Part shown: positions 20,360 to 31,091 of the stretch, one piece after another
Layout: the number at the start of each line of letters is the position of its first letter
How positions within the stretch are numbered: the first letter of the stretch is position 1
Assembly (NCBI GenBank): GCA_963281255.1
Contig: OY725489.1
Coordinates: forward strand, 2,170,001 to 2,234,000
DNA length: 64,000 nt
Origin: Aphrocallistes beatrix
Lineage: Eukaryota > Porifera > Hexactinellida > Sceptrulophora > Aphrocallistidae
Direction of reading: 5' to 3'
Translations under genes and position numbers: made by a program
The notes under the pieces: model-generated
Told to the model about the DNA's origin: nothing
Database searches by the model: none
The model's input: only the letters and a program-made list of their open reading frames with translations

Positions 20360-21695
20360 CAGGGTGTCTCAAAATTATTGCCCTATTGTATTTTTATCCA
20401 TAAAATATTAGAATAGAGAGATATATGATCGGTCATTTGGAGATATAATTTCCATCTAGTTTAATACAAGATTTTATCCTCTCGGGCATTCCATCTATCA
20501 GACCTTGTAGATAATTTGGTTTTATGGATGACCAGGCCGATTCCAGCTGTATTTTTAGGTCACAAATACTTTTGGCGGTGTCCATCTTGTTTAGCTCTTC
20601 CTGAAGATATCCCCACAGGTTCTCAATTGGGTTTAAGTCAGGAGAGTTGCCTGGTCATTGTGGTTTATCCCAAAAGTTAGCTAGGTTCCTCTTGCACCAA
20701 TCTTAGGATTTTTGGACGTGTGAGCAGGGGCGCCGTCCTGCATAAAAACAGCTTTTGACATGTTTTTGAGCATTTTTCTATCCAAAACTTTATTTTCACG
20801 GGTTCTGTGAAGAGTCTCCAAACAGGACTTTGCCAGGATTTCATCTATATAGTAGGCTGTATTTACTGTTTGTTTGGGAGGGATAAAGTGCAATTTAGAG
20901 ATCGCTCGAAAGCTCATCATCCCCTAAACTATAAATTTCGGAGAAAATTTGACAGTTTCCTGTGGGATGATATTTGAGCCATCTCTTGCCCAAATCCTGT
21001 CATTTTGACGATTTGTGGGATGAAATAGCTCAAATAAAGACTCATCAGACCAAAGGATGTCTCTCCAGTCAGCGACAGTCCAGTTCTCCATTGCCAGACA
21101 GAAATTTAATCTGTTTTCTCTCTGTTTTGAGAAAAGTTTGGGCTGTTTTGGTCGCTTATAGGGTCGAACTTGCAAATCTTTCCTCAAATAGCGATGGACA
21201 GTATCTTTCGAGACAGGTACACATGTCCTCGTAATTTGTGTAGCGATTAATGGCGTTGATTTGTGTCGCTTTCCCAGAGATTTTGCGATCATGATCTTAG
21301 ACCGTAGATTCAGCTTTTTTGGCCTTCCAGCCCTCTTCCTATGCTGAAGATCCTTTGAACAATTGTATCTTGCCCACCATCTTCGAACTGTTCTAATATC
21401 CTTCCCAAGTTCCTTTGCTACAGAAATCTGAGTAGAACCAGCGAATAACATCCCAATAGCGCGATTTCTGACCTGTAACTTCCCATCGTCAACATCCATA
21501 TCGGCCAATAAAACAAGACAAGAGAAAAAAAATTTCGTAATATTTTCAAGGTACGTAGATAAATCTTCAAGTTATCAAATTTCAAGTTATATTCTAATAC
21601 TTGAGTTACTATAACTGAAGTCTATACTGATTTGAGGTAGATTTATAATCCATACTGTATAGACTTACAATAGAGCAATAATTTTCGACACCCTG
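20360..21695 (-). mobile_element. Tc1/mariner element, DD37E-type spacing
   Basis: The inverted termini are CAGGGTGTCTCAAAATTATT at 20360 and AATAATTTTCGACACCCTG ending at 21695, with TA on both sides (20358-20359, 21696-21697). It lies in the (TA)n between two H units. It carries one transposase gene on the minus strand filling nearly the whole element, broken by a frameshift and a stop (see 20440-21508). Confidence 0.92.
20440..21508 (-). pseudogene. Tc1-like transposase, one frameshift and one nonsense codon
   Basis: It starts with ATG at 21508 (MADMDVDDGKLQVRN). A first helix-turn-helix follows (AGSTQISVAKELGK, TVRRWWARY), then the linker GRPKKLN, a second helix-turn-helix (VSKDTVHRYLRKD), the first catalytic Asp in ILWSDESLFELF, the second in MQDGAPAHTS and the Glu in SPDLNPIENLWGYL. 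A one-base loss near 20700 and a TGA for the expected Trp a few codons later break the reading. Counting across the break, 37 residues separate the second Asp from the Glu, unlike the 34 of classic Tc1. The C-terminus ends near 20440. The rest of the frame is intact, so inactivation seems fairly recent. Confidence 0.85.
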
Positions 21696-22183
21696 TATAT
21701 ATATATCTGTAACGAATTGATTGAAGAAACTGCCATGCACAGAGAGCTGATTTTTGGCATGTGGGAGTCTTTTGGCTATGGCTCCAGTTACTTTTGAACT
21801 CAGAGCAAAATGTCGACTCATCGTGGAATTATGACGTCATTGTCACATTTTTAAAAGTTAAGCAATACATTTATTCGAGCATAACTCAGCCATTATAAGA
21901 GATAGAAGGCTGAAATTTTTATAGAATCTGTATACTAACATATCTCACATATGATACGACTATCATCAGAAAATGATGACTCATCACTCTGTGATTACGT
22001 CATCATTACAAAATTTAAAAATTGACAAATACGGTGCTTTTTCGTGTGATGCCGATAATAATAGTAGGAGAGGCGTATTGAGATGTTACCTCTCATATAA
22101 TTAATCAATGGCGACAGAAGGGAGCCTCCGGCGGACACAAAGTGTCCGCCAGCCTCGCAACGCAAGCAAGCGAAGCGCGCTTG
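21696..22183 (+). mobile_element. H repeat, third unit of the array
   Basis: The body begins after (TA)n (cgaattgattgaagaaac) and ends agcgcgcttg at 22183. A CRE site is kept near 21834 (atgacgtcattgtcac). The 5' TC end is again missing, so the three units share the single 5' end at 19294. Confidence 0.75.
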
Positions 22184-22329
22184 TTATTTTTATAATGCCA
22201 AATATAACCAAATAATGGACGCCAACACCTTAAACTTCCCTAGAAATTTTGATAGAATTACAGGTAAAGCTGTAGGATCGGTTTATACTTGGAATGAGTT
22301 CGCCAAGAAAAATGGAGGTTAACTATGGA

Positions 22330-22640
22330 ACTCACTGAAACAATCTGCTCATCTGACAGGTTAATCAAGTCAATCATTATCAGAACTGATCCAAATTCAA
22401 AGATTGACTGAATAGATTGTTGTTTTTCTCAAACTTCTTTTCATACTTCTCGACCTGTCCATTGCTTTGTGGCTAATTAAAGGGTTCTTTTCAGTTCAAC
22501 GTCAAGTTTGTTTAGAATACTGAAATATCTAAAAATATTACTAAAGTTTGGTCAATTGTGTCGATTTTGAAAATTTCATAAAGCCCCCCTTGGTATCTTT
22601 TGGGGATTTTAGCTGCAAAGGAAAGTTTAATGAGTACTTT
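22330..22640 (-). pseudogene. Degenerate retrotransposon integrase fragment (weak)
   Basis: On the minus strand around 22480-22390 a short frame reads PQSNGQVEKYEKKFEKN, which resembles the HPQSNGQ-x-E segment at the end of Gypsy-type integrase cores. Stops and frame changes surround it. No LTR or other pol domain is seen, so the identification rests on one motif. Confidence 0.35.
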
Positions 22641-22743
22641 GTCCAAAACAATGCTTTTTTGAAATTACTAAGGGCAACCCATGGGTTCCAGGATTAGAGA
22701 TACAAAAATTAATTAAGCAATAATTAAAAGACAAAACTATATT

Positions 22744-22935
22744 AAATGTTCAAAATATTCCACTTTATTCTGAATCCTGAGTTCCAACCGCTACAACCAC
22801 TTATGAAAAGTTTTTTTGCAGTCTTCTTTGGGGATGGCTTTGAGATACTGGACTACTGGAAGCCGAGTGTTATGGGGCATAGCATTATCGTGAAGAATTC
22901 GCAGGCCTTTACATATGGTAAGTGGGCGCCTTTCT
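22744..22935 (-). pseudogene. Mariner transposase C-terminal scrap
   Basis: A minus-strand reading near the 3' end of a mariner gene: the pattern IPKEDCKKTFHKWL, a stop, then RLELRIQNKVEYFEH resembles the conserved W-x2-R-x3-C and YFE ending of mariner proteins. It is too short for more. It abuts the complete mariner that starts at 22942. Confidence 0.4.
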
Positions 22936-23014
22936 TTATACGTACGAGGGTCAGTCCAAAAGTTTTGTCGTACAACAGTTCTACTCAGCGTACAGTCTAA
23001 TAATTTAAAGACTA

Positions 23015-23480
23015 CAAGCGCGCTTCATTGCTTGCGGTGTGCGGCTGGCGGACACTTTATGGTCATCATTGATTAATTATAAGGGAAATAAAATCTATAA
23101 ATACTTTTGTCCTAAGTTATAATCGATATCGCACGAAAAATCACCAAATTTATCAATTTTTAAAATTTTGATGAGTAATAATGACTTCATAACAAAGTCA
23201 TGAGTCATCATTTTTTAAGATAGTTGCATCATATGTGAGGTATGTTAGTATACAGATTATATTAAAACTTCAGCCTTCTATCTCCTATAATGGCTGAGTT
23301 ATGCTCGAATAACTGTATTGCTGAACTTTTTAAAATTGTGGCAATGACGTCATAATTCCATGATGAGTCGCCATTTTCGTCTGAGCTCAGAACTTAGTGG
23401 AACCCTAGCCAAAAGACTCCCACATGCCAAAAATCAGCTTTCTGCGCCCTGCAGTTTCTTCAATCAACTCGTTACAGATA
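23015..23480 (-). mobile_element. H repeat inserted in the mariner leader
   Basis: It starts caagcgcgcttcattgc at the plus-strand left and ends at caactcgttacagata, without (TA)n or the TCCTTACTATT end. The hairpin is damaged (ggcggacactttatggtc). It must postdate the mariner. Confidence 0.75.
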
Positions 23481-23542
23481 GGCTTATTTCTTGACTTATG
23501 CTATTTTATCCATACGCGCCTATACAAAATTATAATTACTCA

Positions 23543-24518
23543 ATGGAGCTTGAAAGAATTGATTTTAGAGCCATGATGTTCTATGACTTTATGCGCAAGT
23601 TATCAGTGGAGCAGAGTCAATAATTTACTGGAAGCTTTCCAAGACCAAGCTCCATTTAAGCACACGGTGGTGCGTTGGTTTCTAGAATTCAAGAAGGATA
23701 GAACGTCATTGCAAGATGAGCCTAGGTCTGGGCAGCCTTCAACCGCCGTCACTTCAGAGAATATTGTCACTGTGGAGTCGATGATCAAAGAGGATAGCCG
23801 CATTACCTATGAGCAGTTTGTTGAGAGCCTAGACATCGGAAAAGCAGCCATTAATACTATCCTACATGATCACCTCGGTGTCAGTAAGCTTGCGGCCCGT
23901 TGGATCCCTCATAAACTCACAGAATTGCAGATGGAGGTAAGGGTAGAGTGGTGCAAGTTTATGCACAAGAAATTCAACAGAGGAGGGTCCAAAAGTGTTT
24001 ATGATATCCTAACATGTGATGAGACATGGATCTATCAGTACGATCCGGAAACAAAGCGGCAATCTTCAATATGGGTATTTCTTGGAGAAGATCCCCCTGT
24101 AAAAGTTTGCCGGGCTTGAAGTGTCGGGAAGAAGATGGTGGCCGCATTTTTCTGTAACACGGGTCCAGTAGCCATAGTTCCTCTCGAGGATCGTCGTACA
24201 GTCAATGCTGATTGGTACATCAACAATTGTCTCCCCAAGGCCTTCGAAGCTTGGAGTTCTCGTCGCCCTAAGGCCGGCATCCGAGGCCTACTTCACCACG
24301 ATAATGCATCGGTACACACTGCAGCCAAAACACTGGACTTCCTGGATGAAAATTCGGTAGAGCTGGAATCGCATCCCCCCTACAGTCCAGATTTGGCCCC
24401 ATGCGACTTTTTCCTATTCCCAACTATCAAAGAAAAGATCCGCGGAATCAGGTTTGGCAATCGGGAAGAGGCCCGACTGGCGTTCGAAGAGGCCCTCTGC
24501 ACCCTACCAGTGGAATAA
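23543..24518 (+). pseudogene. Mariner transposase (DD34D), one frameshift and one nonsense codon
   Basis: It starts with ATG at 23543 (MELERIDFRAMMFYDFM). A frame change near 23620 leads into the main frame, with VVRWFLEFKKDRTSLQD (helix-turn-helix region) and DEPRSGQPST. The first catalytic Asp is in ILTCDETWIYQYD, the second in LLHHDNASVHTAAK and the third in YSPDLAPCDFFLFP. Thirty-four residues separate the last two Asp residues, as in true mariners. A TGA at 24117-24119 stands where mariners have Arg in the (R)SVGKKMVA segment, consistent with a CGA to TGA change. Both sides of that stop are in one frame, so the gene needs only two repairs. Catalytic residues are all present. Confidence 0.88.
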
Positions 24519-24685
24519 TGGCATAACTGCTTCGAGAATTGGTTTCATCGTATGCAATTTTGCATAGAATGTAGTGGTAAATACTTTGAGAAGCTGTGAA
24601 AATTTGATTACTATTGGTTAATTATTTTTTGTGTACGACAAAACATTTGGACTGACCCTCGTTCTACTGCAGCAAGGCAGACATT

Positions 24686-25171
24686 GGCATAATACTAGGG
24701 CATTCAAAAAGTCTTGCGGGTCATACCATAAAATAATAAATAAATGTCATAGAATATGTTTCAATGTATTATTTATTCGAAATACCCCCCTCCTACTTCT
24801 ACACAGCGTTTCAATCTTTTCACTCACTTTATGAATGCATTTCTGTACTCTTCTTCGGGGATGGATTTGAAGAAGTGGTACAGGGCCGGCCCGAGGGTTT
24901 GTTCCGACTCAAATTCGCTTCCTTGAAGGTAGATTTTGAGCTTCGGGAATAGCCAAAAATCACAGGGAGCTAGGTCTGGTGAGTAGGGTGGGTGGGGAAG
25001 TAAATCTAACCCCTCTGATTCCAAGAAATTTTTAGTGAGCTTGGCTGTATGGGAGCTAGCATTATCTATCAATAATTTGATTCCCCTCATTTTAGCCTTG
25101 GGACGGAGCTCTTCCACGTTTTTTATTAGGTTTGGAAGTACTTTCTCTGTAAAAACAGAAACAGAAATCAT
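24686..25171 (-). mobile_element. Mariner element, 3' half only
   Basis: The terminus at the left reads TAGGGCATTCAAAAAGTC. The minus-strand frame 25171-24824 contains LLIDNASSHTAKLTKN and YSPDLAPCDFWLFPKL, the second and third catalytic Asp segments with DD34D spacing. The C-terminal region follows after a TGA in place of Trp (VKRLKRCVEVGGGYFE). The N-terminal half is missing: at 25172 the sequence changes into a family B fragment. Its terminus and gene differ from the neighbouring mariner at 22942. Confidence 0.82.
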
Positions 25172-25447
25172 TCCAATATGGTCAATATATATATCAAATT
25201 GCGAGAGATCAAGTATTCATAAAATCAGCATTAAAATGATGATTTGGGACAGTTGAAAGAAGTTATGGATGTGGGACATTCCGCAATTATAATGTGTCGT
25301 TTTTAAAGCGACATCAGGCGATCTAAGTGGATCCAAGTTCTGAAATATTGGCATTGGAGTTATAACAATAGGAAATAATCTTGAGAACCCTTATAAGGAT
25401 CTAAAAATGATTTTTGATAAAAAACGAATTTCCCATGGGAAACACCA
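25172..25447 (-). mobile_element. Family B fragment, diverged
   Basis: It matches the right half of reversed family B: ccaatatggtcaatatat, then aaaatgatgatttggga, agttatggatgtggga, and a worn end cccatgggaaacaccaactt in place of CCTATAGGAAAGGCCAACC-type sequence. The left half is missing. Confidence 0.55.
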
Positions 25448-25599
25448 ACTTCAAATTGTTTACTTTTGATTACAAAGGATACATAAAGTAAAAAAATGAC
25501 TAAAATAGTTTAGAGACTAACTTTCAACGGTTAACATGGGGTTTTTAATGCTATATATTTCGAATATTCTATTTTTGGATCCATATGAGAAATTATTCG
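25448..25599 (+). repeat. E-type repeat, left part split by element F
   Basis: It carries the E landmarks gagactaactttcaacgg, ttaacatggggtttt and catatgagaaattattcg. It stops at the TTAA at 25600-25603 and resumes at 30101 (cttttgtctacaatattt). The uninterrupted equivalent is the reverse complement of about 31195-31260. Confidence 0.6.
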
Positions 25600-26117
25600 T
25601 TAAGGTGACAAGCCCTCAAATTTTGAAAAAAATTCAAAATCCAATTAGATGGTATTACATTTCATTCTAGGATGTCTTATTCATCCGATAATGAGTTATT
25701 TTGTCAATCCAATTATTATTTATGTACTTATAGCCTGTCAAATCTAGGGCCGTATTCACTAAGAACTTAAGATCGAACTTAAGATCGATCTTAGTGCTTG
25801 CTTAAATCTTAAGTTCGATTAAGTTCGAAGATTTAAATTCGATCTTAATTAAGACCGAACTTAAGACCGAAATTAATACCGAAATTTAAGCCGTCTAGGG
25901 AGGTGTCTTAAGTATTGTAATTCATTCGATTTTCACTATTCAAACTTATTTCTTTCGAACATTGAATCTACTTTGATTGGTATTAGACTTTTAAATAAAT
26001 ATTTTTCTAAACATTTCTCTTATTGTGTGTGTAACATCACAACATGTATCAGATGCTATAATTCGAGGCAGATTCTTCTTTGGTGTGTATGAGTAAACAA
26101 ACATACATTCTTTGATC

Positions 26118-26486
26118 AAGGCTGGATTCGCTTAACCAGTTAACCGGCTAACCGCCGTCAATCACGGTTAATGGTTAAGAAAATCTTGAATCAGTTAGCC
26201 GATCTGCTTTATTTTCTAAATATTAAGACCAATTCATTGCTTTTCGATGGAGATTCATGTGAATATTGCTTCTAAAATTTAGATTATACAATATTATTTC
26301 TATTTTTATAACCAAATAGTATATTTCGAGACCAATGAAAATTATAAATTTTTCAATATCAGGTTAAATATTAGTCGACAAATCCATATTTCAACTAAAT
26401 AATACTGGTATCGGTTAACCGGTTAACCGCCCTGGAGGAAGCCAAAATAACCGACCCCGAACATCGGTTAACCGATCCCAGCCCTG
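26118..26486. mobile_element. hAT-type MITE with GGTTAACCG repeats
   Basis: The ends AAGGCTGGATTCG and GATCCCAGCCCTG are inverted. A perfect 8-bp duplication CTTTGATC flanks them (26110-26117, 26487-26494). Both subterminal regions carry several gttaaccggttaaccg-like repeats. No coding capacity. It is nested in the Harbinger-like element. Confidence 0.85.
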
Positions 26487-26889
26487 CTTTGATCATAAAA
26501 TCTTTAAACACTCATTCTGACATGCATAATTATTGAGACAGGCTTTATATATTGATTCACATGACTGATTATAATCACTTTGATCCTAAGATTTTCCAAT
26601 TTACAAGGATTTTTCTAATAGTCTCTGACGTTTAAATCTATAATAGTGCCTCTGTTCTTCTATCAACTGTAGCTGTGTTGAGAATACAGCCCTCTGTTGA
26701 AACAAAACTTCATGCTGTAAAGTCTGCAGCCTTCAAGAATTCGACAGAATCATGCTCATCAAGAGTTCGCCTCACCTTTAACGACTTTTCTTTGCTGTCT
26801 TATATGTTGTCGGGATTTTAATTTCTGGAAACTCTAAAAATGGACTACCTTAAAATTTTGTTACCCGATCTGCAGAGTCAGAAATACTT

Positions 26890-27255
26890 CTATCTGCGAT
26901 ATAATTTGCATATTTCGTCTTCGTCTTCTATCTTTTCAGCAGTGCTTGTACCCCTTCCAGTCTTTCTGGCTTCCCTAAAGCTTGCATCAACTTTGGACTT
27001 TGTTTTTAGCTTTAGGTTGATCCATTTTTTCATAATATATTCTACAGCTTTGTCATTGCCATGTACTGAGTTGAGTTTGGCTGCAATGTCTCTCCAGATT
27101 TGTTTCTTCCTTTTACTTTTGTCAGCAGAATTTCCTGAGCCTCTCAAAATCTCACATGCTGATTCAAATTCATTGATGAGACTGTACTCTTTTTCTCTGG
27201 TCCAATTTGCTTTGCAGGATTTGTCCATTTGTTTTGGAATTGATGATACAAGCAC
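26890..27255 (-). CDS. Myb/SANT-like DNA-binding protein of the Harbinger element
   Basis: An open frame of 121 codons starts at either of two Met codons (residues 1 or 10). Residues about 15-95 form a Myb/SANT-like trihelical domain: ANWTREKEYSLINEFESA, then KQIWRDIAAKLNSVHGN, then KKWINLKLKTKSKV, with the spaced Trp residues W18, W49 and W77 or so. In PIF/Harbinger transposons a separate protein of this type binds the ends and brings the DDE transposase to the nucleus. The C-terminal part is polar and charged (TSTAEKIEDEDE). The DDE partner gene is missing from this copy, so it may only act together with a transposase from elsewhere, if it is expressed at all. The plus-strand frame over the same stretch is a shadow. 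Confidence 0.7.
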   Translation of the reverse strand: MLVSSIPKQMDKSCKANWTREKEYSLINEFESACEILRGSGNSADKSKRKKQIWRDIAAKLNSVHGNDKAVEYIMKKWINLKLKTKSKVDASFREARKTGRGTSTAEKIEDEDEICKLYRR

Positions 27256-27979
27256 TCTTCAGCAATTTATATACACGAGAGGACGCCGACTTACCATAAC
27301 CACTAATGACACCATTATTTTCGTAGCACCAAATGACGCAGAAATTTCAACTCGATAGAGTTCAATTTATTGTGCTTCTCATATCTAGTATTTATATTTT
27401 GTTTTAGAGAGGTTTTCATGCTACAATATACCAAGACACTTGCTGTTTATATGTTGTGTTTAATATAATATTATGAATGCATGATATACAACTTATGCTC
27501 TTTGATAGCTCTTCCTTTGATATTGGCTAGTATAGAATAATTATAGATTACATTAATTGCCTCAATTTTGCTCAAAAAGAAGAAATATATAAGTTTATTT
27601 TCACTAGATCAATAATAAATGACTACTTACCATTGCTAATATTATACTTCAGTTTTGTATTTGATTAGTATAATGCTATATTCTAATCATATTAACGTTA
27701 ACGTTATTTCTAAGTTCGATCTTAATTCTTAGTGAATAGCTCTAAGTTTGGTCCTAAGATCGATTTTAACTAAGATCGATCTTCGTGAATACGACTGCTA
27801 GTCCTTTTCATTCATAATCTATTAATTTAAATTTTTAAAATTATCAATTGGAGCACATCCATAAAATCACCCCAACTCAGAAAATGATCATATTTTGAAA
27901 CACCCATAAAATAGTCTAATTAATTTAGTAGTGAAGAATAAAAGAAAAGTTCAAAACTGAATATTATTTTGCCAGTTAA

Positions 27980-29894
27980 GGATACCGCCCGCAAAAATCC
28001 TTAGGTTTGGCTTACAGCATATATTAAGAAGAGGGCTATATAAGATGTTAAGCGTGGGCAGGTAGTGCAATTTAAAATACTGAGGCTTGCCAAACCGTTT
28101 TTGGTTCGCATTTCTAGTTTTTGAGTTACAGCGTCTCAAAGTCGGGTTTTTCCGTTTTTCGCTAGCACATCCTAATGTTAGAGCCTCCTCCACTCTGTAT
28201 ATTTTTTCGAATACACGTTTGGATCAAATCCTTCGAAAATTTATTCTTATATAGTTTATCAAATTTGCTATCGCATAGGATCAAAAGAAAGTTAAAATAA
28301 TTAAAATTTTTAATTTTATAGGGGTTTTTTTAAAAATTGCCAAAAAACGGCGAAAAAAGTCCGTTTTTCTTTGGGAAATCAGCAATAATATCACAAATTT
28401 ATAAGATATCGAAAATCGAGTGGTCTTACGTTTATCGTACAACGATATTAAACAACTATTGTAAATTTCAGCCTTCTATCTCCAAACAAATTTGACTTTT
28501 TTATTTCAAAGAATTTTAATTTTGGAATTTTAAAGTCCCGAGATATAAGTGTTCAAAGTTTTAATGTTAAGAACGATGTATAATGAGCAATTAAGGTGAA
28601 ATAAAAGCTTTCATGTGCATTTGATCGCATTTATACTGATGAATTGGATATATTAACAACAAATTTTGGTGAAGATAGCAAAAGCATAGTGAAAATTCAT
28701 AAATTTTCTTGAGGCCACTAACTTCCGAATATTTTGGATCAATTGGGAAATATAATTCATACTCCTAGCACTGCAAAGTATAATCCATCGGTTTAGAATG
28801 AATAACGAACTTCTAAAAAGTATATTAGGAAGTTACAGCGAGAGTCTACGACTTTTTTTTCAAGTAGGATTTTCGAAAAATGCTACGTCATCACGTGATG
28901 AAAATTTAAAACTTAGCATTCCATACGATGTAGTACGTTTATTATTAAAGAATCAGATATATACCGTCATGAAATGTATATTAGGAATTGAGAGCTAAGA
29001 ATTTGAGCATATATTTCCCGAGATAGGCAGGAATCTGTTTTTGGACCATAATTGGGGGGACTTTGAAATTTGGAAGGTAAAAGCCCTGAACTTCCAAAAT
29101 AATCATGTTTAGTGCTTCAATATTTCAGTATACATTGCTAGTGACTATTGCATTGTTTTTTTATTTTAATAGCTAGATTTGGGAACATATTCCATGACAA
29201 GATTCGTCATTTTCTAATATATTCAAAGTTCTCCATAGAATTTGTATTACAATAAAATCAATGATAAGTCGAGAAATATTTACTTTTTGACAAAGAGATG
29301 TTTGAGGAACCTATATATTATCATATATATCCTTTCATTTAAGATTATGATAGATTATATATCTTCAATAGTTTCTAAGATTTGACATCGAGCACTTTCG
29401 GGACCATAGAGAGGTGTGATGTCCGAACTTTACTTATAATATACTATAACTTACGAACTAATAGTCGGATCTGAACAAAGCTTTTTTTAAAATGTTCAGA
29501 ATTCTTTTCTTTATACAATAGCTAATAACACAACGGCCATTTCCAGAGCATTTTAGAAATGAAGTCCCTCATAGAGATATTTTGATTGGATTTTATATGC
29601 CTCTTTTTCTAAATTCATTTGTTTTATAATCTTTAAAGCGGCCAAAACCATTTTGAGGTCTATATCATTGAAAAAATATCGGATAAGTAAGAAACTAATT
29701 GATGAATGCGCCGAAAAACCACAAATAACTTTCCGATTTTTAGTAACACTTAACTTTAGGAGGCCAATTCATAAATATCAAAATAAATACCGTCCAACAA
29801 GTGCGATTAGATGGTAGACCACTCAGTAATACAATGGAATTAACAATTTAAAAAGTTTTTTTTTGTCAGGCGATGTTTTTCAAGGGCGGTATCC
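27980..29894 (+). mobile_element. Family A, copy A2
   Basis: Termini GGATACCGCCCGCAAAAA and its inverse ending gggcggtatcc have TTAA on both sides (27976-27979, 29895-29898). Length is 1,915 bp and it closely matches A1 along its whole length in the same orientation. It lies inside element F. Non-coding. Confidence 0.88.
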
Positions 29895-30100
29895 TTAAAT
29901 CAGCTTGATCCTAGTCAATAGTGTAGTTATGCCGAACTGCCCAACCACGCATTTTGTATTGGATTTAAACTTTGAGTGACAATAACTTTATATATATTCC
30001 AAGTTCGAAACTCATATTATGCAATTCTTATACTAACTAGTACTATCCATAAACATAATAATGATTGAATTAAGAATTTTTTTTGGGTTTGTCACCTTAA

Positions 30101-30235
30101 CTTTTGTCTACAATATTTATATAAAAGAACAAATTCACAAAATTGGTTAGATTGAGTAACTCCACGCGCACACAGGGCGACTCTGTGGACACACAGCGTC
30201 CACACGCCTCACAGCGAAAGCAAGCGAAGCTAACC
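30101..30235 (+). repeat. E-type element, right part with Helitron-like 3' end
   Basis: It continues the E sequence interrupted at 25599 and ends in a GC-rich terminus: gttagattgagtaactcc, cagggcgactctgtgg, the imperfect hairpin tgtggacac / cgtccaca, then cagcgaaagcaagcgaagc. This corresponds to the 3' end of the copy at 31092-32064. Confidence 0.6.
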
Positions 30236-30589
30236 CAACTAACTCTTCGTTCTTAAAAGGAGGGTAGCCGTTGTGTAGGTATACTGGTGTGCTCATATAG
30301 GTTCATTATTTGATGTTCATAATTTAGTTCTCTATGAATTGTATATAGTCTAAACTCACAGCCTACGTAATTATAGCCGATTCATGGTACGAATTTTACC
30401 TCCTCATGGATTACTTCAAGTCTATTTTGTAGACAAACTATAATGTTTGGAATAAATTTGACTACGATAAAGTGCAGTGTATAAAATAGGAGAAGTATCG
30501 TTGTTAGTTTACATTGTATTTCCTACAATATTTTATTCATTTTCTTCCTAATTCCCAATTTATGAATCCACAACCCTTTTTCTTAGCAA
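30236..30589. other. AT-rich stretch, nothing recognised
   Basis: It lies between the E-type 3' end and the next H copy. No gene or terminus was identified. Confidence 0.4.
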
Positions 30590-31091
30590 CAAGCGCGCTT
30601 CGCTTGCTTGCACTGCGGGGCTGGCAGACACTTCGTGTCCGCCGGAGGCTCCCTTCGGTTGCCTGTGGTCACCATTGATTAATTATATGGGAGGTAGCAT
30701 CTCTAAATACGTCTCTCCTACTATTATTATCGATATCGCACGAAAAATCAACAAATTTATCAATTTTTAAAAATTTTGATGAGTAATGATTACGTCATAA
30801 CAAAGTGATGAGTCATCATTTTTTGATGATAGTTGCATCATATGTGAGACGTGTTAGTATACATATTCTATAAAATTTTAGACCTCTATCTCCTATAATG
30901 GCTGAGTTATGGTCGAATAACTGTATTGCTTAACTTTTAAAAATGTGACAATGACGTCATAATTCCATGATGAGTCGACATTTTCGTCTGAGCTCAGAAA
31001 TTACTGGAGCCATAGCCAAAAAACTCCCACATGCCAAAAATCACCTTTCTACTCCAGGCAGTTTCTTCAATCAATTCGTTACAGATATATA
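30590..31091 (-). mobile_element. H repeat, minus-strand copy, joined to an E-type copy
   Basis: It starts caagcgcgcttcgcttgc with a damaged hairpin (ggcagacac / gtgtccgcc). The CRE near 30952 (atgacgtcataattcc) is kept. It ends at the (TA)n just before the next 3' end (caagcacgcttcgcttgc at 31092). Head-to-tail, it shares the 5' end of the E-type copy. Confidence 0.75.

Larger units (their letters stand above)
22942..24661 (+). mobile_element. Mariner element with an H copy in its 5' leader
   Basis: The inverted termini are ACGAGGGTCAGTCCAAAAG at 22942 and the inverse (CATTTGGACTGACCCTCGT) ending near 24661. A 5'-truncated minus-strand H copy occupies 23015-23480, between the left terminus and the gene. 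The transposase gene (23543-24518) is on the plus strand. Confidence 0.88.
25747..27797 (-). mobile_element. PIF/Harbinger-like element, transposase lost
   Basis: The left end GGGCCGTATTCACTAAGA continues into a long region of acttaagatcgaacttaag repeats. The right end is the inverted agatcgatcttcgtgaatacgac. A 3-bp CTA lies on each side (25744-25746, 27798-27800), matching the 3-bp duplication of PIF/Harbinger. Only the Myb/SANT-like gene remains (26890-27255); no DDE transposase is seen, and an unrelated hAT MITE sits at 26118-26486. It is probably non-autonomous. Confidence 0.7.
25604..30096. mobile_element. TTAA-flanked MITE, family F, split by two insertions
   Basis: The ends are GGTGACAAGCCC at the left and GGGTTTGTCACC at the right, both next to TTAA (25600-25603, 30097-30100). 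Without the nested Harbinger element (25747-27797) and copy A2 (27980-29894) it is about 520 bp with no coding capacity. The site it entered is visible, because flanking E sequence joins cleanly when F is removed. It is the third TTAA family in the window with a GG-type terminus. Confidence 0.75.

Noticed and set aside
26840-27358. 172-codon plus-strand frame
   Set aside because: Antisense to the Myb-like gene; its Ser/Phe/Leu-rich composition is typical of a shadow frame.
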